A stretch of DNA of 64,000 nt, from positions 1 to 64,000 of the forward strand of contig NZ_NMQW01000013.1 of assembly GCF_002234615.1 (NCBI RefSeq), written 5' to 3'. The notes beneath the pieces were generated by a model that worked only from the letters and a program-made list of their open reading frames with translations, was not told the DNA's origin and did no database searches. The DNA is from Paenibacillus rigui (GTDB taxonomy: Bacteria > Bacillota > Bacilli > Paenibacillales > NBRC-103111). A program made the translations under genes and the position numbers. Below are positions 54,088 through 63,847 of the stretch, in pieces (position 1 is the first letter of the stretch; the number at the start of each line of letters is the position of its first letter).

Positions 54088-55575
54088 CTACAGCTGCTTC
54101 AGCAGCGGGTATAACCGGACGTACTGCGCAAATTTACGCTCGTACGCCGTGCTGCGCTCCAGTTCGGGCAAGCAGCCCGATGTGCTGCTTCGGAGCAAAT
54201 AACGCTGCTTGAAATCATCGTACGATTCAATCCAGCCCAAATGAATGAACGCGCATGCGGCAGCGCCCAGTGCGGGCAAATACTGCGCCGATTCGGGCAC
54301 GCGCAGAGGGCATGCAAGCACATCGGAGATGATCTGGCGCCAGAGCCTGCTCTGGCTGCCCCCTCCGATCAAGGCCGCTTCCGTCAGCTGCCGACCGGGC
54401 AGCAGGTAGTCCTTGACGTGCCGCAGTGCGAAGGCGACGCCCTCAAGTACGGCAGCGGACAGCTCCGCCTTCGTCGTATCGGCGCGCATGCCGATGAAGG
54501 CGCCGGAGGCGTCGGGATCCTGAACCGGGCACCGCTCACCGTTCAGGTAAGGCAGGAACACGACCGGACTCCGTCCCCGGTCTGCGGAGGACGCCAGCCG
54601 CTCGAATGCGGCGTAGCGGTCCGCTTCCGTCCCGCCATCGGGGGCAAACGTCTGGACGGCCCATTGGTGAACGTTGCCGACGTTCAGCAGCGGGGCAATG
54701 GCAATATACAGCCCATCCGCCGGATGCGCGAGGTGAAAGACTCCCCCTTCCCGGTAAGTATAAGCCGGCGTGGAGACAGCGAGCCAGCCGGTCGTCCCCA
54801 GGTACGAGTACACGTCCGCCTCGTTCGTCACACCCGCGCCGAGTGTGGTGGCTCCCGCATCGCCGACTCCGGCCACCACAGGTGTCCCCTCACTCCAGCC
54901 GGTCAGTCGGGCGGCCTCCGCGGTTACGGTCCCTGCCCGCTCATGCGATGCTACGATCTCGGGCAGCATCCGCTCGGCCAGCCCTGACGGGCGCATCCAC
55001 TCGCTCGCCCAGACACGCTTGCTCGCGTGAAGCACGCCGCTTGTGGAAGCGGTCGTCGGGTCGGTCACCGCCCGGCCCGTCAGCCGGTGAACGATAAAAT
55101 CCTTCGAGCCGAACAGCACCTTCGCGGTCTGCTCATACACCTGCGGCTCGTGCTCTTTGAGCCAAAGCAGCTTGGCCAGCGGAAACGTCCCGTCAAAATG
55201 ATTGCCCGTCACTTCCCGGATCCTTTCAAGGCCTACCGTCTCCGTAATGCGCTCCGCCTCCGCTCCGGCCCGGGCATCCGAGTACAAAATAGCGGGACGC
55301 AGCGCTTCCCCTTGCTCATCGATGGCAATGAGATCCTGCATTTGACCGCTCATGGAGATGCAAGCGATTTGGCTGCCGCTGATGCCTTCCCGTCTCCAAT
55401 GTGCGGCAATTTGCAGAACAGCCTCCCACCAATCGGACGGATTTTGTTCCATAAATCCATTGTCCTGCTGCGTTCTCAGGGCAATGGTCACCTCATGATG
55501 AATATTCGCCTCGCGGTCGACCAGCACGCCCTTGGCCGCTGTCGTCCCGATGTCAATGGATGCCACATAAGCCAC
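54088..55575 (-). CDS. FGGY-family carbohydrate kinase (xylulokinase-like)
   Basis: 495 residues with the FGGY fold: SIDIGTTAAKGVLVD at the N-terminus with the first catalytic aspartate, ACISMSGQMQDLIAID, GVGDAGATTLGAGVT with the second aspartate region, and LIGGGSQSRLWRQIISDVL near the C-terminus. The pattern is closest to xylulokinase and related gluconate/ketopentose kinases. The start is GTG, nine bases after AAGGAGGG. It follows a ribose-type importer and so probably phosphorylates the imported sugar. The substrate is inferred only. Confidence 0.88.
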   Translation of the reverse strand: MAYVASIDIGTTAAKGVLVDREANIHHEVTIALRTQQDNGFMEQNPSDWWEAVLQIAAHWRREGISGSQIACISMSGQMQDLIAIDEQGEALRPAILYSDARAGAEAERITETVGLERIREVTGNHFDGTFPLAKLLWLKEHEPQVYEQTAKVLFGSKDFIVHRLTGRAVTDPTTASTSGVLHASKRVWASEWMRPSGLAERMLPEIVASHERAGTVTAEAARLTGWSEGTPVVAGVGDAGATTLGAGVTNEADVYSYLGTTGWLAVSTPAYTYREGGVFHLAHPADGLYIAIAPLLNVGNVHQWAVQTFAPDGGTEADRYAAFERLASSADRGRSPVVFLPYLNGERCPVQDPDASGAFIGMRADTTKAELSAAVLEGVAFALRHVKDYLLPGRQLTEAALIGGGSQSRLWRQIISDVLACPLRVPESAQYLPALGAAACAFIHLGWIESYDDFKQRYLLRSSTSGCLPELERSTAYERKFAQYVRLYPLLKQL

Positions 55576-55613
55576 TGTGCAGCACCCTCCTTTCTGCAGA
55601 GATAGTCAAAGGT

Positions 55614-56558
55614 TCAACGGGCTCCCTTGCCCATACGTTGAATAATGACCGCTGCGATTACGATAACTCCGGTAATGACATCCTGTAAAAACGAGGGCAC
55701 CTCCAATATGGTCAGCCCGTTGGCAAGGATACCGATAATAGCCGCACCGACAAAGGTCCCCCAAATGTTCGGAATGCCTTCCTTGAATGCGGTCATGCCG
55801 AGAAACGCGGCCGCATACGCCGGTAAAAACAACCCGTTCCCACCGGTAGGATGGGCCGACCCGAGACGGGAAGACATCAGAATGCCGGTTAAAGCCGCCA
55901 GCAGTGCCGCGATAGCGAAGGCCGCATTTTTATTGACAGAGACTTGAACCCCGGCTACCCGGGAAGCCTGTTCGTTGCCGCCGATCGCGTACAGCCTTCT
56001 GCCGAACGCCGTATTCGTCATCACATACCAGAACAGCAGCGTGACGAGCAGCATAATGACGGAAAGCAGCGGAATGCCCGCCCATTCCGTCTGGCCCAAA
56101 TAACGAAACGAGTCGGGAATGTTCTCAAATACAGTAGCCCCTCCGGTCATCCAGAAGGTGATACCTCCGAGAACGGTCCCCATCGCCATCGTTGTAATAA
56201 AGGAAAGCACCCGGAACCGGGTAACGATCCAGCCGTTCACGAAGCCGATCACGGCGGACAGCAGCAGCGGCGCTGCAAGCACCAATGCATAGGGATAGCC
56301 CGCAACCGCCATTTTGGCAGCCATCACCCCGCCGAGACTTGCCAAGGCCCCGATGGACAGATCGAATTCGCCGACCGACATGACGATGGTGGCGCCGATT
56401 GCAATCATGACCAAAAAAGAAATTTGTCTTGTAATATTAATGAAATTATCCAACGACGCGAACGAATCAGGACTCATCACGCAAAAACCGATGACGATCA
56501 TCACCGCGGCAATCAGCGTTCCATTCGTCCTAAGTATAGTCAGTGCACTTGTGTTCAT
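55614..56558 (-). CDS. Ribose-type (CUT2) ABC importer permease
   Basis: 314 residues with eight to ten helices, of the RbsC/XylH type. The conserved motif GEFDLSIGALASLGG is present, along with GRRLYAIGGNEQASRVAGV and GGNGLFLPAYAAAFLG. It follows the ATPase gene by 27 bases and precedes the FGGY kinase by 38, all on one strand. AGGGGGAAG lies upstream of the ATG at slightly long spacing. Confidence 0.93.
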   Translation of the reverse strand: MNTSALTILRTNGTLIAAVMIVIGFCVMSPDSFASLDNFINITRQISFLVMIAIGATIVMSVGEFDLSIGALASLGGVMAAKMAVAGYPYALVLAAPLLLSAVIGFVNGWIVTRFRVLSFITTMAMGTVLGGITFWMTGGATVFENIPDSFRYLGQTEWAGIPLLSVIMLLVTLLFWYVMTNTAFGRRLYAIGGNEQASRVAGVQVSVNKNAAFAIAALLAALTGILMSSRLGSAHPTGGNGLFLPAYAAAFLGMTAFKEGIPNIWGTFVGAAIIGILANGLTILEVPSFLQDVITGVIVIAAVIIQRMGKGAR

Positions 56559-56585
56559 TTGAAATCCGCTTCCCCCTAGTTCCCG

Positions 56586-58100
56586 CTAAACTCCTGATTC
56601 ATAGCATAAGCCCAGTACCTGTTCCGCTGTGACCCCCGTGTTTGGGAGCTCGGCTGCCGTCCGGCCTTCACGCATCACGACAATGCGGTCGGCAATATCC
56701 AGCACTTCCTGCAAATCCGAGGAGACGAATACCACACCGCAGCCCTGTGCGGCTTGATGCCGCAGCAATCGGTGGATCTCCTCCCTCGTCATGACATCGA
56801 CCGCTTGCGTAGGCTCGTCGCATAGCAGCACGCTCGGAGCAGAGAGAAGCGCCTTGGCAAATACGACCTTCTGCTGATTGCCTCCGCTCAGCTGCAGCAC
56901 CGGCTGCTCACTTCCCGTTGCCTTCACCTGCAAACGTTCCATGCGATCGGTTACTTCGGATTTCTCCGCCTGATGCCGGATGTGCCATCCGTTAGCAAAC
57001 CGGGACAGCACGGGCAGCGTCATATTTTCCCGAATCGTCATGCTTCCGATGAGGCCGTGGGCCCGGCGATCCTCCGGGATGAGGACGACGCCGTTTTGTA
57101 TCGAAAGAGCGGGCTTGGGCAGCCGGATCCGACGGTCCTCGATCGTCACGTTCCCCTGAGTGCACTCGCGCGTACCGTAGATCGCCTCAAGCAGCTCTGT
57201 GCGGCCCGCTCCAGCCAGCCCGAACACCCCGACAATCTCGCCGCTGTGTACGGTAAGGTCGGCATGCTTGACGATGCCGTCCGTCGTCCTTATCGCTTCC
57301 GCACGGAGAAGCATCTTGCGGCTGGCAGGGTCCGCTCCTGCAGAACGTTCCGCATGGACTCCGGCTTGGCGCTCCTTGTGATCGCTCATCATCCGTATTA
57401 ACGCTTCCCGGCTTGTATCGCTCGTCATGACCGTTCCGACCTTCATCCCATTGCGGAATACGGTAATTCGATCGCTTAATTGAAAAATCTCTTCCATGCG
57501 ATGCGAAACATAGAGCACAGACCGGCCCTCGCTGCGCAGCTTCCCGATCCAGGAGAACAGCAGCGCCGTTTCCCTATCCGTGAGCGATGCGGTAGGCTCG
57601 TCCAGAATGAGCAGCTTGCAATTGTGCATCATCGCCCGCATCATTTCCAGCATCGTCCGCTCCGGAGGCGTCATCGCCGATGCGGTCTTGCGAAGATCCA
57701 GATCCATGCCAAGCTCCTGCTTCAGCTGCTCCCCCCGGCGCACCATCTCGCTCCACTTCACGCGCAAGCCCCGCAAAATGGAAGGATAGGCTTCTCCCAG
57801 AAACAGGTTTTCGTATCCGCTGAACGATGGAATCAGCTGACGGTCCTGATGTACCACATTGATGCCCGCCTGCTTGGAATCCTTGGGAGATGCAAAGGCG
57901 GCTTCCTTGCCTTCCCACACCATCCGTCCCCCGGTTGCACCGTAGACGCCTGTGATGATTTTGATCAGGGTGGATTTGCCTGCACCGTTCTCCCCAACCA
58001 ACGCATGCACCTCACCAGGCTGAATCTCCATATGTATGCCTGCAAGCGCATCCTGCGTCCCGAACCGCTTCGTCATGCCCTGTATGCTCAGAAGCGTCAT
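56586..58100 (-). CDS. Ribose-type (CUT2) ABC importer ATPase, two nucleotide-binding domains
   Basis: 504 residues of the RbsA/MglA type. The first domain has Walker A VGENGAGKSTLIKII and LLILDEPTASLTDRE; the second has the degenerate GLAGAGRTELLEAI typical of these proteins, then QLSGGNQQKVVFAKALL and VLLCDEPTQAVDV. The start at 58100 follows GGAGGAGG by nine bases; the frame is open further upstream across the hairpin at 58128-58157 and is not coding there. Confidence 0.95.
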   Translation of the reverse strand: MTLLSIQGMTKRFGTQDALAGIHMEIQPGEVHALVGENGAGKSTLIKIITGVYGATGGRMVWEGKEAAFASPKDSKQAGINVVHQDRQLIPSFSGYENLFLGEAYPSILRGLRVKWSEMVRRGEQLKQELGMDLDLRKTASAMTPPERTMLEMMRAMMHNCKLLILDEPTASLTDRETALLFSWIGKLRSEGRSVLYVSHRMEEIFQLSDRITVFRNGMKVGTVMTSDTSREALIRMMSDHKERQAGVHAERSAGADPASRKMLLRAEAIRTTDGIVKHADLTVHSGEIVGVFGLAGAGRTELLEAIYGTRECTQGNVTIEDRRIRLPKPALSIQNGVVLIPEDRRAHGLIGSMTIRENMTLPVLSRFANGWHIRHQAEKSEVTDRMERLQVKATGSEQPVLQLSGGNQQKVVFAKALLSAPSVLLCDEPTQAVDVMTREEIHRLLRHQAAQGCGVVFVSSDLQEVLDIADRIVVMREGRTAAELPNTGVTAEQVLGLCYESGV

Positions 58101-58127
58101 GCTGTGCTTCCTCCTCCTGCTGCGGCA

Positions 58128-58157
58128 GAAAAAAGGCATGGGAGCTCCCATAGCCTT
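58128..58157 (-). terminator. Intercistronic terminator-like hairpin after the CUT2 binding protein gene
   Basis: A near-perfect palindrome centred on ATGGGAGCTCCCAT with AAGGC/GCCTT extensions, followed on the minus strand by six T. It stands between the binding-protein and ATPase genes and should stop a share of transcripts there. Confidence 0.8.
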
Positions 58158-58179
58158 CATTCTGTCCCATTTTTTCTTG

Positions 58180-59130
58180 TTACTTTCCTGCGTTTTCTTT
58201 GGTGATCAGCGAGGCCGGAGCGTACATTTCCGTCTTTTCCACTTGTTGCCCGCTGAACACTCTCTCCATCTGCTTCGTTACGATTTCGGCCATACCGCCG
58301 AAGTTTTGCTTCACTGTCGCAACGAGTGGCGAGCCTTTCTTGATCATCTCCACAGCCTGGCTGTTTCCGTCGATTCCCGTGACGATAATATTTTTGCGAC
58401 CGGCCGCTTCAATAGCCTGTGCCGCTCCAATCGCGGGCTCATCCCAGCCGGCCCAAACTGCTGTAATGGCATTGTCGTCTTTGTTCGCAAGCAGGATGCT
58501 TTCCGTTTGTTTACGTGCGCTTTCGATAGGTCCCGGAACTTGAACCTGCTGCTCGGTAATCACCTTCACGCCGGTATTCTGCTTAAGCAGCGTGTCCAAA
58601 GTTTCCGTACGCTTCAGCACCCCCGGATGCGCGCGGTACGTCAGTACAACGATGTTTCCTTTGCTGCCGATCGTTTTGAGCAAATAGTCGGAAATCATTT
58701 TGGACATTTCTGCATTGTCGCTTGTTGCGTTCATGGCCATACCGTCAATATAGCCCGAGTCACAGCCGAAAACCGGAATATTTTTGGATTTGGCCTTCGC
58801 AATTTGCGTTTTGACCTGATTCGGATCCGTACTTACGATGACGATCGCATCGGTCTTAGAAGCAATAACGTCCTCCATCCGGCTGGCCAGCTGGCCCACA
58901 TCGCCCTTCGTATCTACTACATTCGCCTTCCAGCCGCGGTCAGCCGCCATTTTTTTTAGGGACTCCACCATTTCATTGGTTGTAACCGACGAGAGAAAAG
59001 GCGTCAGAATCGAGATCGACTTCTCTTTCTTCCCTGCATCCGCCGCGCCTCCCGGTGCCTGGCTTTTGCCGCAGCCAATGACCCCGAACAGCAGAACAAG
59101 CGCTGTCATAAATACAAACACTTTCTTCAA
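58180..59130 (-). CDS. Ribose-type (CUT2) ABC importer binding lipoprotein
   Basis: 316 residues of the periplasmic-binding-protein family that includes RbsB. The signal peptide (KKVFVFMTALVLLFG) ends in the lipobox VIGC. The mature part shows SISILTPFLSSVTTNEMVES, DAIVIVSTDPNQVKTQIAKAK and FGCDSGYIDGMAMNATSDN. The start is TTG at 59130, eight bases after GGGAGG; no ATG is placed well. It heads a four-gene operon under the promoter at 59245-59273. The sugar is unknown; the FGGY kinase suggests a pentose or similar. Confidence 0.9.
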   Translation of the reverse strand: MKKVFVFMTALVLLFGVIGCGKSQAPGGAADAGKKEKSISILTPFLSSVTTNEMVESLKKMAADRGWKANVVDTKGDVGQLASRMEDVIASKTDAIVIVSTDPNQVKTQIAKAKSKNIPVFGCDSGYIDGMAMNATSDNAEMSKMISDYLLKTIGSKGNIVVLTYRAHPGVLKRTETLDTLLKQNTGVKVITEQQVQVPGPIESARKQTESILLANKDDNAITAVWAGWDEPAIGAAQAIEAAGRKNIIVTGIDGNSQAVEMIKKGSPLVATVKQNFGGMAEIVTKQMERVFSGQQVEKTEMYAPASLITKENAGK

Positions 59131-59244
59131 TTTCTTTTCCTCCCTTTTTATGGAAAGCCTAATATATAGCAACCGGATATTTCCTGCAAAACCGGGTATG
59201 CCCGCCAATGGATACGACATTTTTTATATGTAAAAATTTATATG

Positions 59245-59273
59245 ATTATAAAGGGTAACAACAAAAGTTGCAA
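59245..59273 (-). promoter_or_regulatory. Promoter of the ribose-type importer operon
   Basis: TTGCAA (59273-59268) and TATAAT (59250-59245) are separated by exactly 17 bases. The spacer holds a CAAC-aaaa-GTTG inverted repeat, and direct repeats of GGGTAAC lie at 59253-59259 and 59276-59282, which could be regulator sites. The leader to the TTG start is about 107 bases. Confidence 0.75.
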
Positions 59274-59415
59274 TAGGGTAACGCGTTTATGCAGTAAATA
59301 ACGATCGCAAACGTCAATAAAGCAGGTATAACATCTGTATTTGTCGAAAAAGATGATAAAATCTACTCTCTCTACTATAATGAACGGATCGTAAGAAATA
59401 AAGGAGGAATTTGGC

Positions 59416-60357
59416 ATGAACGGCGAATGGAAGGAATTGGAGGGAAGGCTCCCCGCATGGCTGGAGGAAAGCAGAAAACGAACCGCTTCCGGTAAGGTAG
59501 CCTCCTATATCCCCGAGCTGGCGAACGCGCCTGGTGAGGCGCTTGGAATTACCCTGTGCGATGGACACAACGGCGTGCTGACTGTGGGGGATTGCGGACT
59601 GCACTTCACATTGCAAAGTATATCCAAAGTATTTACCCTGCTGCTCGCGTTAATGGACCATGGGGAGGAGGGTGTCTTTGCCAAAGTCGGAATGGAGCCG
59701 ACGGGGGACAATTTTAATTCCATGCTGAAGCTGGAGCTGGTCGAGCCCGGTATTCCGTTCAACCCTCTCATCAATGCGGGGGCTATTGCCGTCTCTTCCT
59801 TAATCAAAGGAGCGACGCCGGCGGAGAAAACGGAACGTATCGCCGCCTTTTTCCGCGAGCTGGCCGGAGACTCCTCTCTTCAGGTGAATGAGGCCGTCTA
59901 TCAGTCCGAAACCAAAACAGCGCACCGCAACCGCTCCCTCGCCTATTTTCTTAAGGCCAACGGCGTTCTGGAGCACGATGATATCGAGGAGGTTCTTGAG
60001 GTGTACTTCAAGCATTGCTCCATCGAGGTCAGCTGTATGCACTTGGCCCGCATGGCTCTGGTGCTGGCTTATGACGGCAAAGATCCGCAGAGCGGACGCC
60101 AGCTCGTCCCGCGCCGTTACGTGCAAATCGCCAAAACGTTCATGATCACCTGCGGCATGTATAACGAATCCGGTGCCTTTGCCATCCGGGTGGGCCTGCC
60201 TGCCAAGAGCGGTGTTTCCGGAGGCATCCTTGCACTTGTTCCGGGAAAATACGGCATCGGCGTCGTTGGACCCGCGCTTAACCCCAAAGGCAACAGCACC
60301 GCAGGCGTGCATTTATTAGAAACCATCTCCACGGCATTCGATTGGAGCATGTTCTAG
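59416..60357 (+). CDS. glsA: Glutaminase (GlsA, serine-dependent type)
   Basis: 313 residues. Hydrolyses L-glutamine to glutamate and ammonia in the cytoplasm. The beta-lactamase-like fold shows the catalytic Ser-x-x-Lys in LQSISKVF, the substrate-binding NPLINAGAIAVSSLI, a conserved YQSE stretch, and AKSGVSGGILA. The length is normal for the YbgJ/YlaM group. AGGAGG lies eight bases before the ATG, and a TATAAT box is at 59376-59381. It is a single gene, divergent from the sugar operon. Confidence 0.95.
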   Translation: MNGEWKELEGRLPAWLEESRKRTASGKVASYIPELANAPGEALGITLCDGHNGVLTVGDCGLHFTLQSISKVFTLLLALMDHGEEGVFAKVGMEPTGDNFNSMLKLELVEPGIPFNPLINAGAIAVSSLIKGATPAEKTERIAAFFRELAGDSSLQVNEAVYQSETKTAHRNRSLAYFLKANGVLEHDDIEEVLEVYFKHCSIEVSCMHLARMALVLAYDGKDPQSGRQLVPRRYVQIAKTFMITCGMYNESGAFAIRVGLPAKSGVSGGILALVPGKYGIGVVGPALNPKGNSTAGVHLLETISTAFDWSMF

Positions 60358-60376
60358 AGAACGCATGAGACCATAT

Positions 60377-60416
60377 AAAACGGCCCGTCTCCATGAAGGA
60401 AGACAGGCCGTTGTTG
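60377..60416. terminator. Bidirectional terminator between glutaminase and the nuclease-lectin gene
   Basis: AACGGCC (60379-60385) pairs with GGCCGTT (60406-60412), with GTCT/AGAC pairing inside. The T tract is better on the minus strand (TTTTATA) than on the plus strand (GTTGCTT). Confidence 0.75.
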
Positions 60417-60441
60417 CTTCAAGGTCCCTAATAAGCCAAGC

Positions 60442-61782
60442 TTATGAAGCCAGCTTCTTATAAATCGCTCCGATCCGGTCCAGCTCGGTTTCGGCTTTGC
60501 CGAAAAAGCCGGCAATATACGACCCCACAGGAGCGGTAAATGTTGCGGTGCTGGAGGTTTGTGTCCCCCCGGATAAGATGTTACCTTTATTCGTCTTGAA
60601 CTGGAGGTAGAAAATGCGGTCATCGCCGTTCTTCGCTCCCTTATGCGCAGTAACCTGACTGATGTATTCATCGCCTGCCAGCTGCAGTGCGCTGTAGCCG
60701 TTCGTGCTTACCCCGCCCACCGTTAGGACGGTGCCGTCCCCGAACGTTAAGCGGAACCCGTCGACGCGGCTTCCCGAGCTAAGTTCTACCTTCGTTATCT
60801 TCGACTGCAACGGCAGATGGGCAAGCTGGTTGAACGCAAGGCCGCCGGAGCCGCCGAACGGACTGCTGACGGACACGCTGGAAGAAACGGTGTATTGGAA
60901 TTTCGCAGACACCGGATAATGGTCGGAGAGCTGGTTGCCACTGCTATCCGTGAATTTGGTATCCTCCAGCTTGTAAGCGGTCGCTTGCAGCTGCACGATT
61001 TCATTGCTCCGGTACAAAATTTTATCCACGACCTCAAAATTCGGTCCATTCCGATTGCTCGTATCCATCAGCGCGTCCCCATCCGCAGGGATACTCCCGC
61101 CCCGAACGAGCTCCACCCACGCATCCTTCAAATTGTCCTCGGCCAGCAGCTCTTCCATCACGTCTCCGCTGCGGGTATACCGGCAGTTCGTATCGCCCAT
61201 CACGATGACCGCGTTGCCGTCGGAATACGTTTGGATATAGCTTTTGAGCTGGCGGATATTGTCGCGCCGGGCTTCCATCGAGCCGCTATCCGTATCGGCA
61301 TCGGCATGCAGGTTGTATACGTCGACATTCACCCCCGGCTCCAGCTGGAACCGGCCGACATCGAACCCTTTTGGAGTCAGCTGGTCGCTGCCGCTGTCGA
61401 AGACGCCGTACGATTTGTTCCATTTGATCCGGATAAAATCGGTGAACGGGAATCGGGACATCCGATTCAGGCCGCTTCCAACTCCCGCTACGCCGCTCGT
61501 TGTCGTCAAGTATGGCAGCGTGACATACTTAATGATGTCGCTGTGATAATTGAAATCCTCCTGTACGTTGACGATATCATAGTCGTTCAGCAGCGGACTT
61601 ATTTTTTGCGAGTTCGTGGCCGGATCCCCGCTGGACAGAAGCTCAGGCAGTCCCGCTACGTTAATGGTGAGTACGGAGAAGCTTTTGGGCGTAGTTGTCT
61701 CCGCAATGGAAACGCTTCCAAATAGAGATCCGATAGAAAGAAGCAAGGCGAGAGAACAGCTTAGTTTTTTAAAACGATTCAT
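60442..61782 (-). CDS. Secreted endonuclease/exonuclease/phosphatase-fold protein with jacalin-like lectin domain
   Basis: 446 residues. A signal peptide (cut near SIAE) directs it outside the cell. Residues about 35-300 form a DNase I/sphingomyelinase-type fold: [17 protein letters not shown] with the metal glutamate, [12 protein letters not shown] with the catalytic histidine, [12 protein letters not shown], and [11 protein letters not shown]. Residues about 310-440 look like a jacalin-type beta-prism lectin ([36 protein letters not shown]). The substrate could be nucleic acid or a phospholipid, with the lectin tethering it to glycans. GGAGA precedes the ATG. No neighbour is clearly linked. 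Confidence 0.85.
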   Translation of the reverse strand: MNRFKKLSCSLALLLSIGSLFGSVSIAETTTPKSFSVLTINVAGLPELLSSGDPATNSQKISPLLNDYDIVNVQEDFNYHSDIIKYVTLPYLTTTSGVAGVGSGLNRMSRFPFTDFIRIKWNKSYGVFDSGSDQLTPKGFDVGRFQLEPGVNVDVYNLHADADTDSGSMEARRDNIRQLKSYIQTYSDGNAVIVMGDTNCRYTRSGDVMEELLAEDNLKDAWVELVRGGSIPADGDALMDTSNRNGPNFEVVDKILYRSNEIVQLQATAYKLEDTKFTDSSGNQLSDHYPVSAKFQYTVSSSVSVSSPFGGSGGLAFNQLAHLPLQSKITKVELSSGSRVDGFRLTFGDGTVLTVGGVSTNGYSALQLAGDEYISQVTAHKGAKNGDDRIFYLQFKTNKGNILSGGTQTSSTATFTAPVGSYIAGFFGKAETELDRIGAIYKKLAS

Positions 61783-61978
61783 GAACTCATTCTCCTTTTT
61801 CGTCGGTTTCGTTATTCCTTACCGCAAAAACCGGTCCTGCTTTGTCTTACCCTCCCGTTGGTGTGCCGCATTTAGCCGGCATTCCGTCTGCCTGCTCCTG
61901 CTGCCATCCTTTCTCTGTCCCCATCTTTAGGCTTAGAGCCCCCGTACCACCTCCTTCAAGCCTGCGACACGACCGCAT

Positions 61979-62018
61979 AAAAAAGAGGAGCCTATAGGGT
62001 TAAGTTATAAGCTCCTCT
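61979..62018 (-). terminator. Terminator of the long binding-protein gene
   Basis: AGAGGAGC (61984-61991) pairs with GCTCCTCT (62011-62018); on the minus strand it is followed by TTTTTT. It lies 60 bases past the stop codon at 62078. The rest of the gap up to 61783 shows nothing further. Confidence 0.82.
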
Positions 62019-62077
62019 GCTGCTATTCTGGTTGTCTTCCCAAGGGCCGCGGCCTCCGTTTATTCCAATTCAACTTA

Positions 62078-63754
62078 TTATTTCATTTGCTCCTTCTGCT
62101 GCTTCACGATATCCCAGACATCCTTGGCCAGGAAGGCTCTGTCTTTGTTCTCGGTGTACCATTTGTTCATGAAATCCTCAAGCTGCTTACCGCCGGCTTT
62201 ATCCCAAGAGGCTTGAGCGTCCTTGATTGCTTGCTCCGGACTGTATTTCGCACCGCTAATGATGGCTTTGACGTAAATATCGGTAATTTCCTTCAATACG
62301 CTGGTATGAATCACATTCAGGTCATTCGAGAACGTAGGCATATGCTCGCCCACCGTAATGCCCGGATATTGACGGTTCGGATCCAGGTAAGACTTTTGTG
62401 CTTCCTTGTACATGTCCAAGCCTGCCTTTTGATCGGCTACCTCAGGGTTAAACTGATTGACGACAAAGCTGCATTTGTCCGTTGCACGAGTAAGGAACAT
62501 GACATAGTCCCCTGCATAGTTGACTTCGTTCTTGGATTTGGCAGGGTCGATAATTTGCGGACAGCCGTTCGGCCCTTTTTTCCAATGCACGCCTTCCTCG
62601 CCCAGCACGATTTTGTTCCCGTTTTCCGGCTTCATCAAGAAGTCGATGTATTTTACCGCCGCTTCCGGATCCTTTGCCTTCGCATTCAGCACCGTACTCA
62701 TCTGGATCGGATTGTCGATAGCTCCGGTAAATTCGCCGAACTGGGATTTCGGATAAGGCAGGACGGCAATTTCGGCTCCAGGGACATTTTTCTTCAACGT
62801 ACCGAGGTCGGCCGTGGAAAATTCGAACCAGCTCACGCTGGAGTTAATATAAATCCCGATTTTGCCGTTCAGGAAATCCTGCTTCGCCTTCATGCCATCT
62901 TTATCATTGATGTAGTCCTTGTCGATGATGCCGTCATCGTACAGCTTTTTCTTGAACGTCAGCGCTGCCAGATCATTGTCCCACAGCAAGCCTACCTTGC
63001 CGTCCTTAATGCCCCAGGAAAGCTGGCTTTTGGACATCGAGCCGCCGAACATTTCGTTCAACGCCGTCTCCGAATATGTGCTGATATTCAAGCCGTACGT
63101 GTCCTTCTTGCCGTTGCCGTCCGGATCCTGGTCTGCAAAAGCCTTAGCGACCTTCATCAGCTCCTCCGCTGTTTTGGGCACCTCCAGGTTCAGCTTCTTC
63201 AGCCAATCGGTCCGGATAAAAAAGGCATGAAGCGGAACGGCCTCCTTCATTTTGCCGATTTCATACAGCTTGCCGTCGGACTTCGTTCCCGCTTTTTTCA
63301 GCTGCGGAAACTGGGTGAGCAGCTTTTGGTATTCCGGCATAAATTTCAGGTAATCGTCCAGAGGCAGCAGCTGCTTCTGCTCATAAATGCCGTTGCGGAA
63401 CGGTGTATTGTATTCGTTAATAATATCCGGTGCGGAGCCGGAGGCGAACAGCACGTTCATTTTCTTGGTCGAATCGCTGCGGAGAATCGGAACGAATTTG
63501 ACGTTAGACGGACCGTTCTGGTTGATCCATTTGGTCCAGCGGTTTTCTTCATATGAGCCCTCGGATGCCGGAACAGCTCCACGGTCATACATCGAAACGG
63601 TAATGTCTCCGCGCTTTGCGGGCTTTTCCTCTGCCGGTTTCGTCTCTCCTTCCGCCGGCTGCTGCTTGCTTGTGTCTGAGCATCCTGCGAGAACCGCCCC
63701 CATGGCTACTGCAGCCGTGAACGTAATTCCCATCCATTTGGTCGATTTTTTCAT
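62078..63754 (-). CDS. LplA-type ABC importer binding lipoprotein
   Basis: 558 residues, the long form of solute-binding protein common beside LplB/LplC permeases in Paenibacillus. The signal peptide ends in lipobox VLAGC, followed by a Glu/Lys/Pro-rich linker. The mature part has RWTKWINQNGPSNVKF, FFIRTDWLKKLNLEVPKTAEE and the metal-like DQDPDGNGKKDTYGL loop seen in this group. AAGGGTGGGACAAGG precedes the ATG. It is the last gene after a permease whose end lies at 63848. It probably binds complex oligosaccharides; the ligand is unknown. Confidence 0.92.
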   Translation of the reverse strand: MKKSTKWMGITFTAAVAMGAVLAGCSDTSKQQPAEGETKPAEEKPAKRGDITVSMYDRGAVPASEGSYEENRWTKWINQNGPSNVKFVPILRSDSTKKMNVLFASGSAPDIINEYNTPFRNGIYEQKQLLPLDDYLKFMPEYQKLLTQFPQLKKAGTKSDGKLYEIGKMKEAVPLHAFFIRTDWLKKLNLEVPKTAEELMKVAKAFADQDPDGNGKKDTYGLNISTYSETALNEMFGGSMSKSQLSWGIKDGKVGLLWDNDLAALTFKKKLYDDGIIDKDYINDKDGMKAKQDFLNGKIGIYINSSVSWFEFSTADLGTLKKNVPGAEIAVLPYPKSQFGEFTGAIDNPIQMSTVLNAKAKDPEAAVKYIDFLMKPENGNKIVLGEEGVHWKKGPNGCPQIIDPAKSKNEVNYAGDYVMFLTRATDKCSFVVNQFNPEVADQKAGLDMYKEAQKSYLDPNRQYPGITVGEHMPTFSNDLNVIHTSVLKEITDIYVKAIISGAKYSPEQAIKDAQASWDKAGGKQLEDFMNKWYTENKDRAFLAKDVWDIVKQQKEQMK

Positions 63755-63847
63755 TTCCTTGTCCCACCCTTTTTATCGTAATAAGATGCTTACAATGAAA
63801 CCGAAATTGAATCGATGCTTGCGCCACATGCCCTCTGACTTCTGCCT

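Noticed and set aside
62087-63556. A 489-codon open frame antisense to the long binding-protein gene
   Set aside because: The minus-strand frame encodes a clear lipoprotein with lipobox and family motifs; the antisense product has no recognisable domain and no ribosome site.
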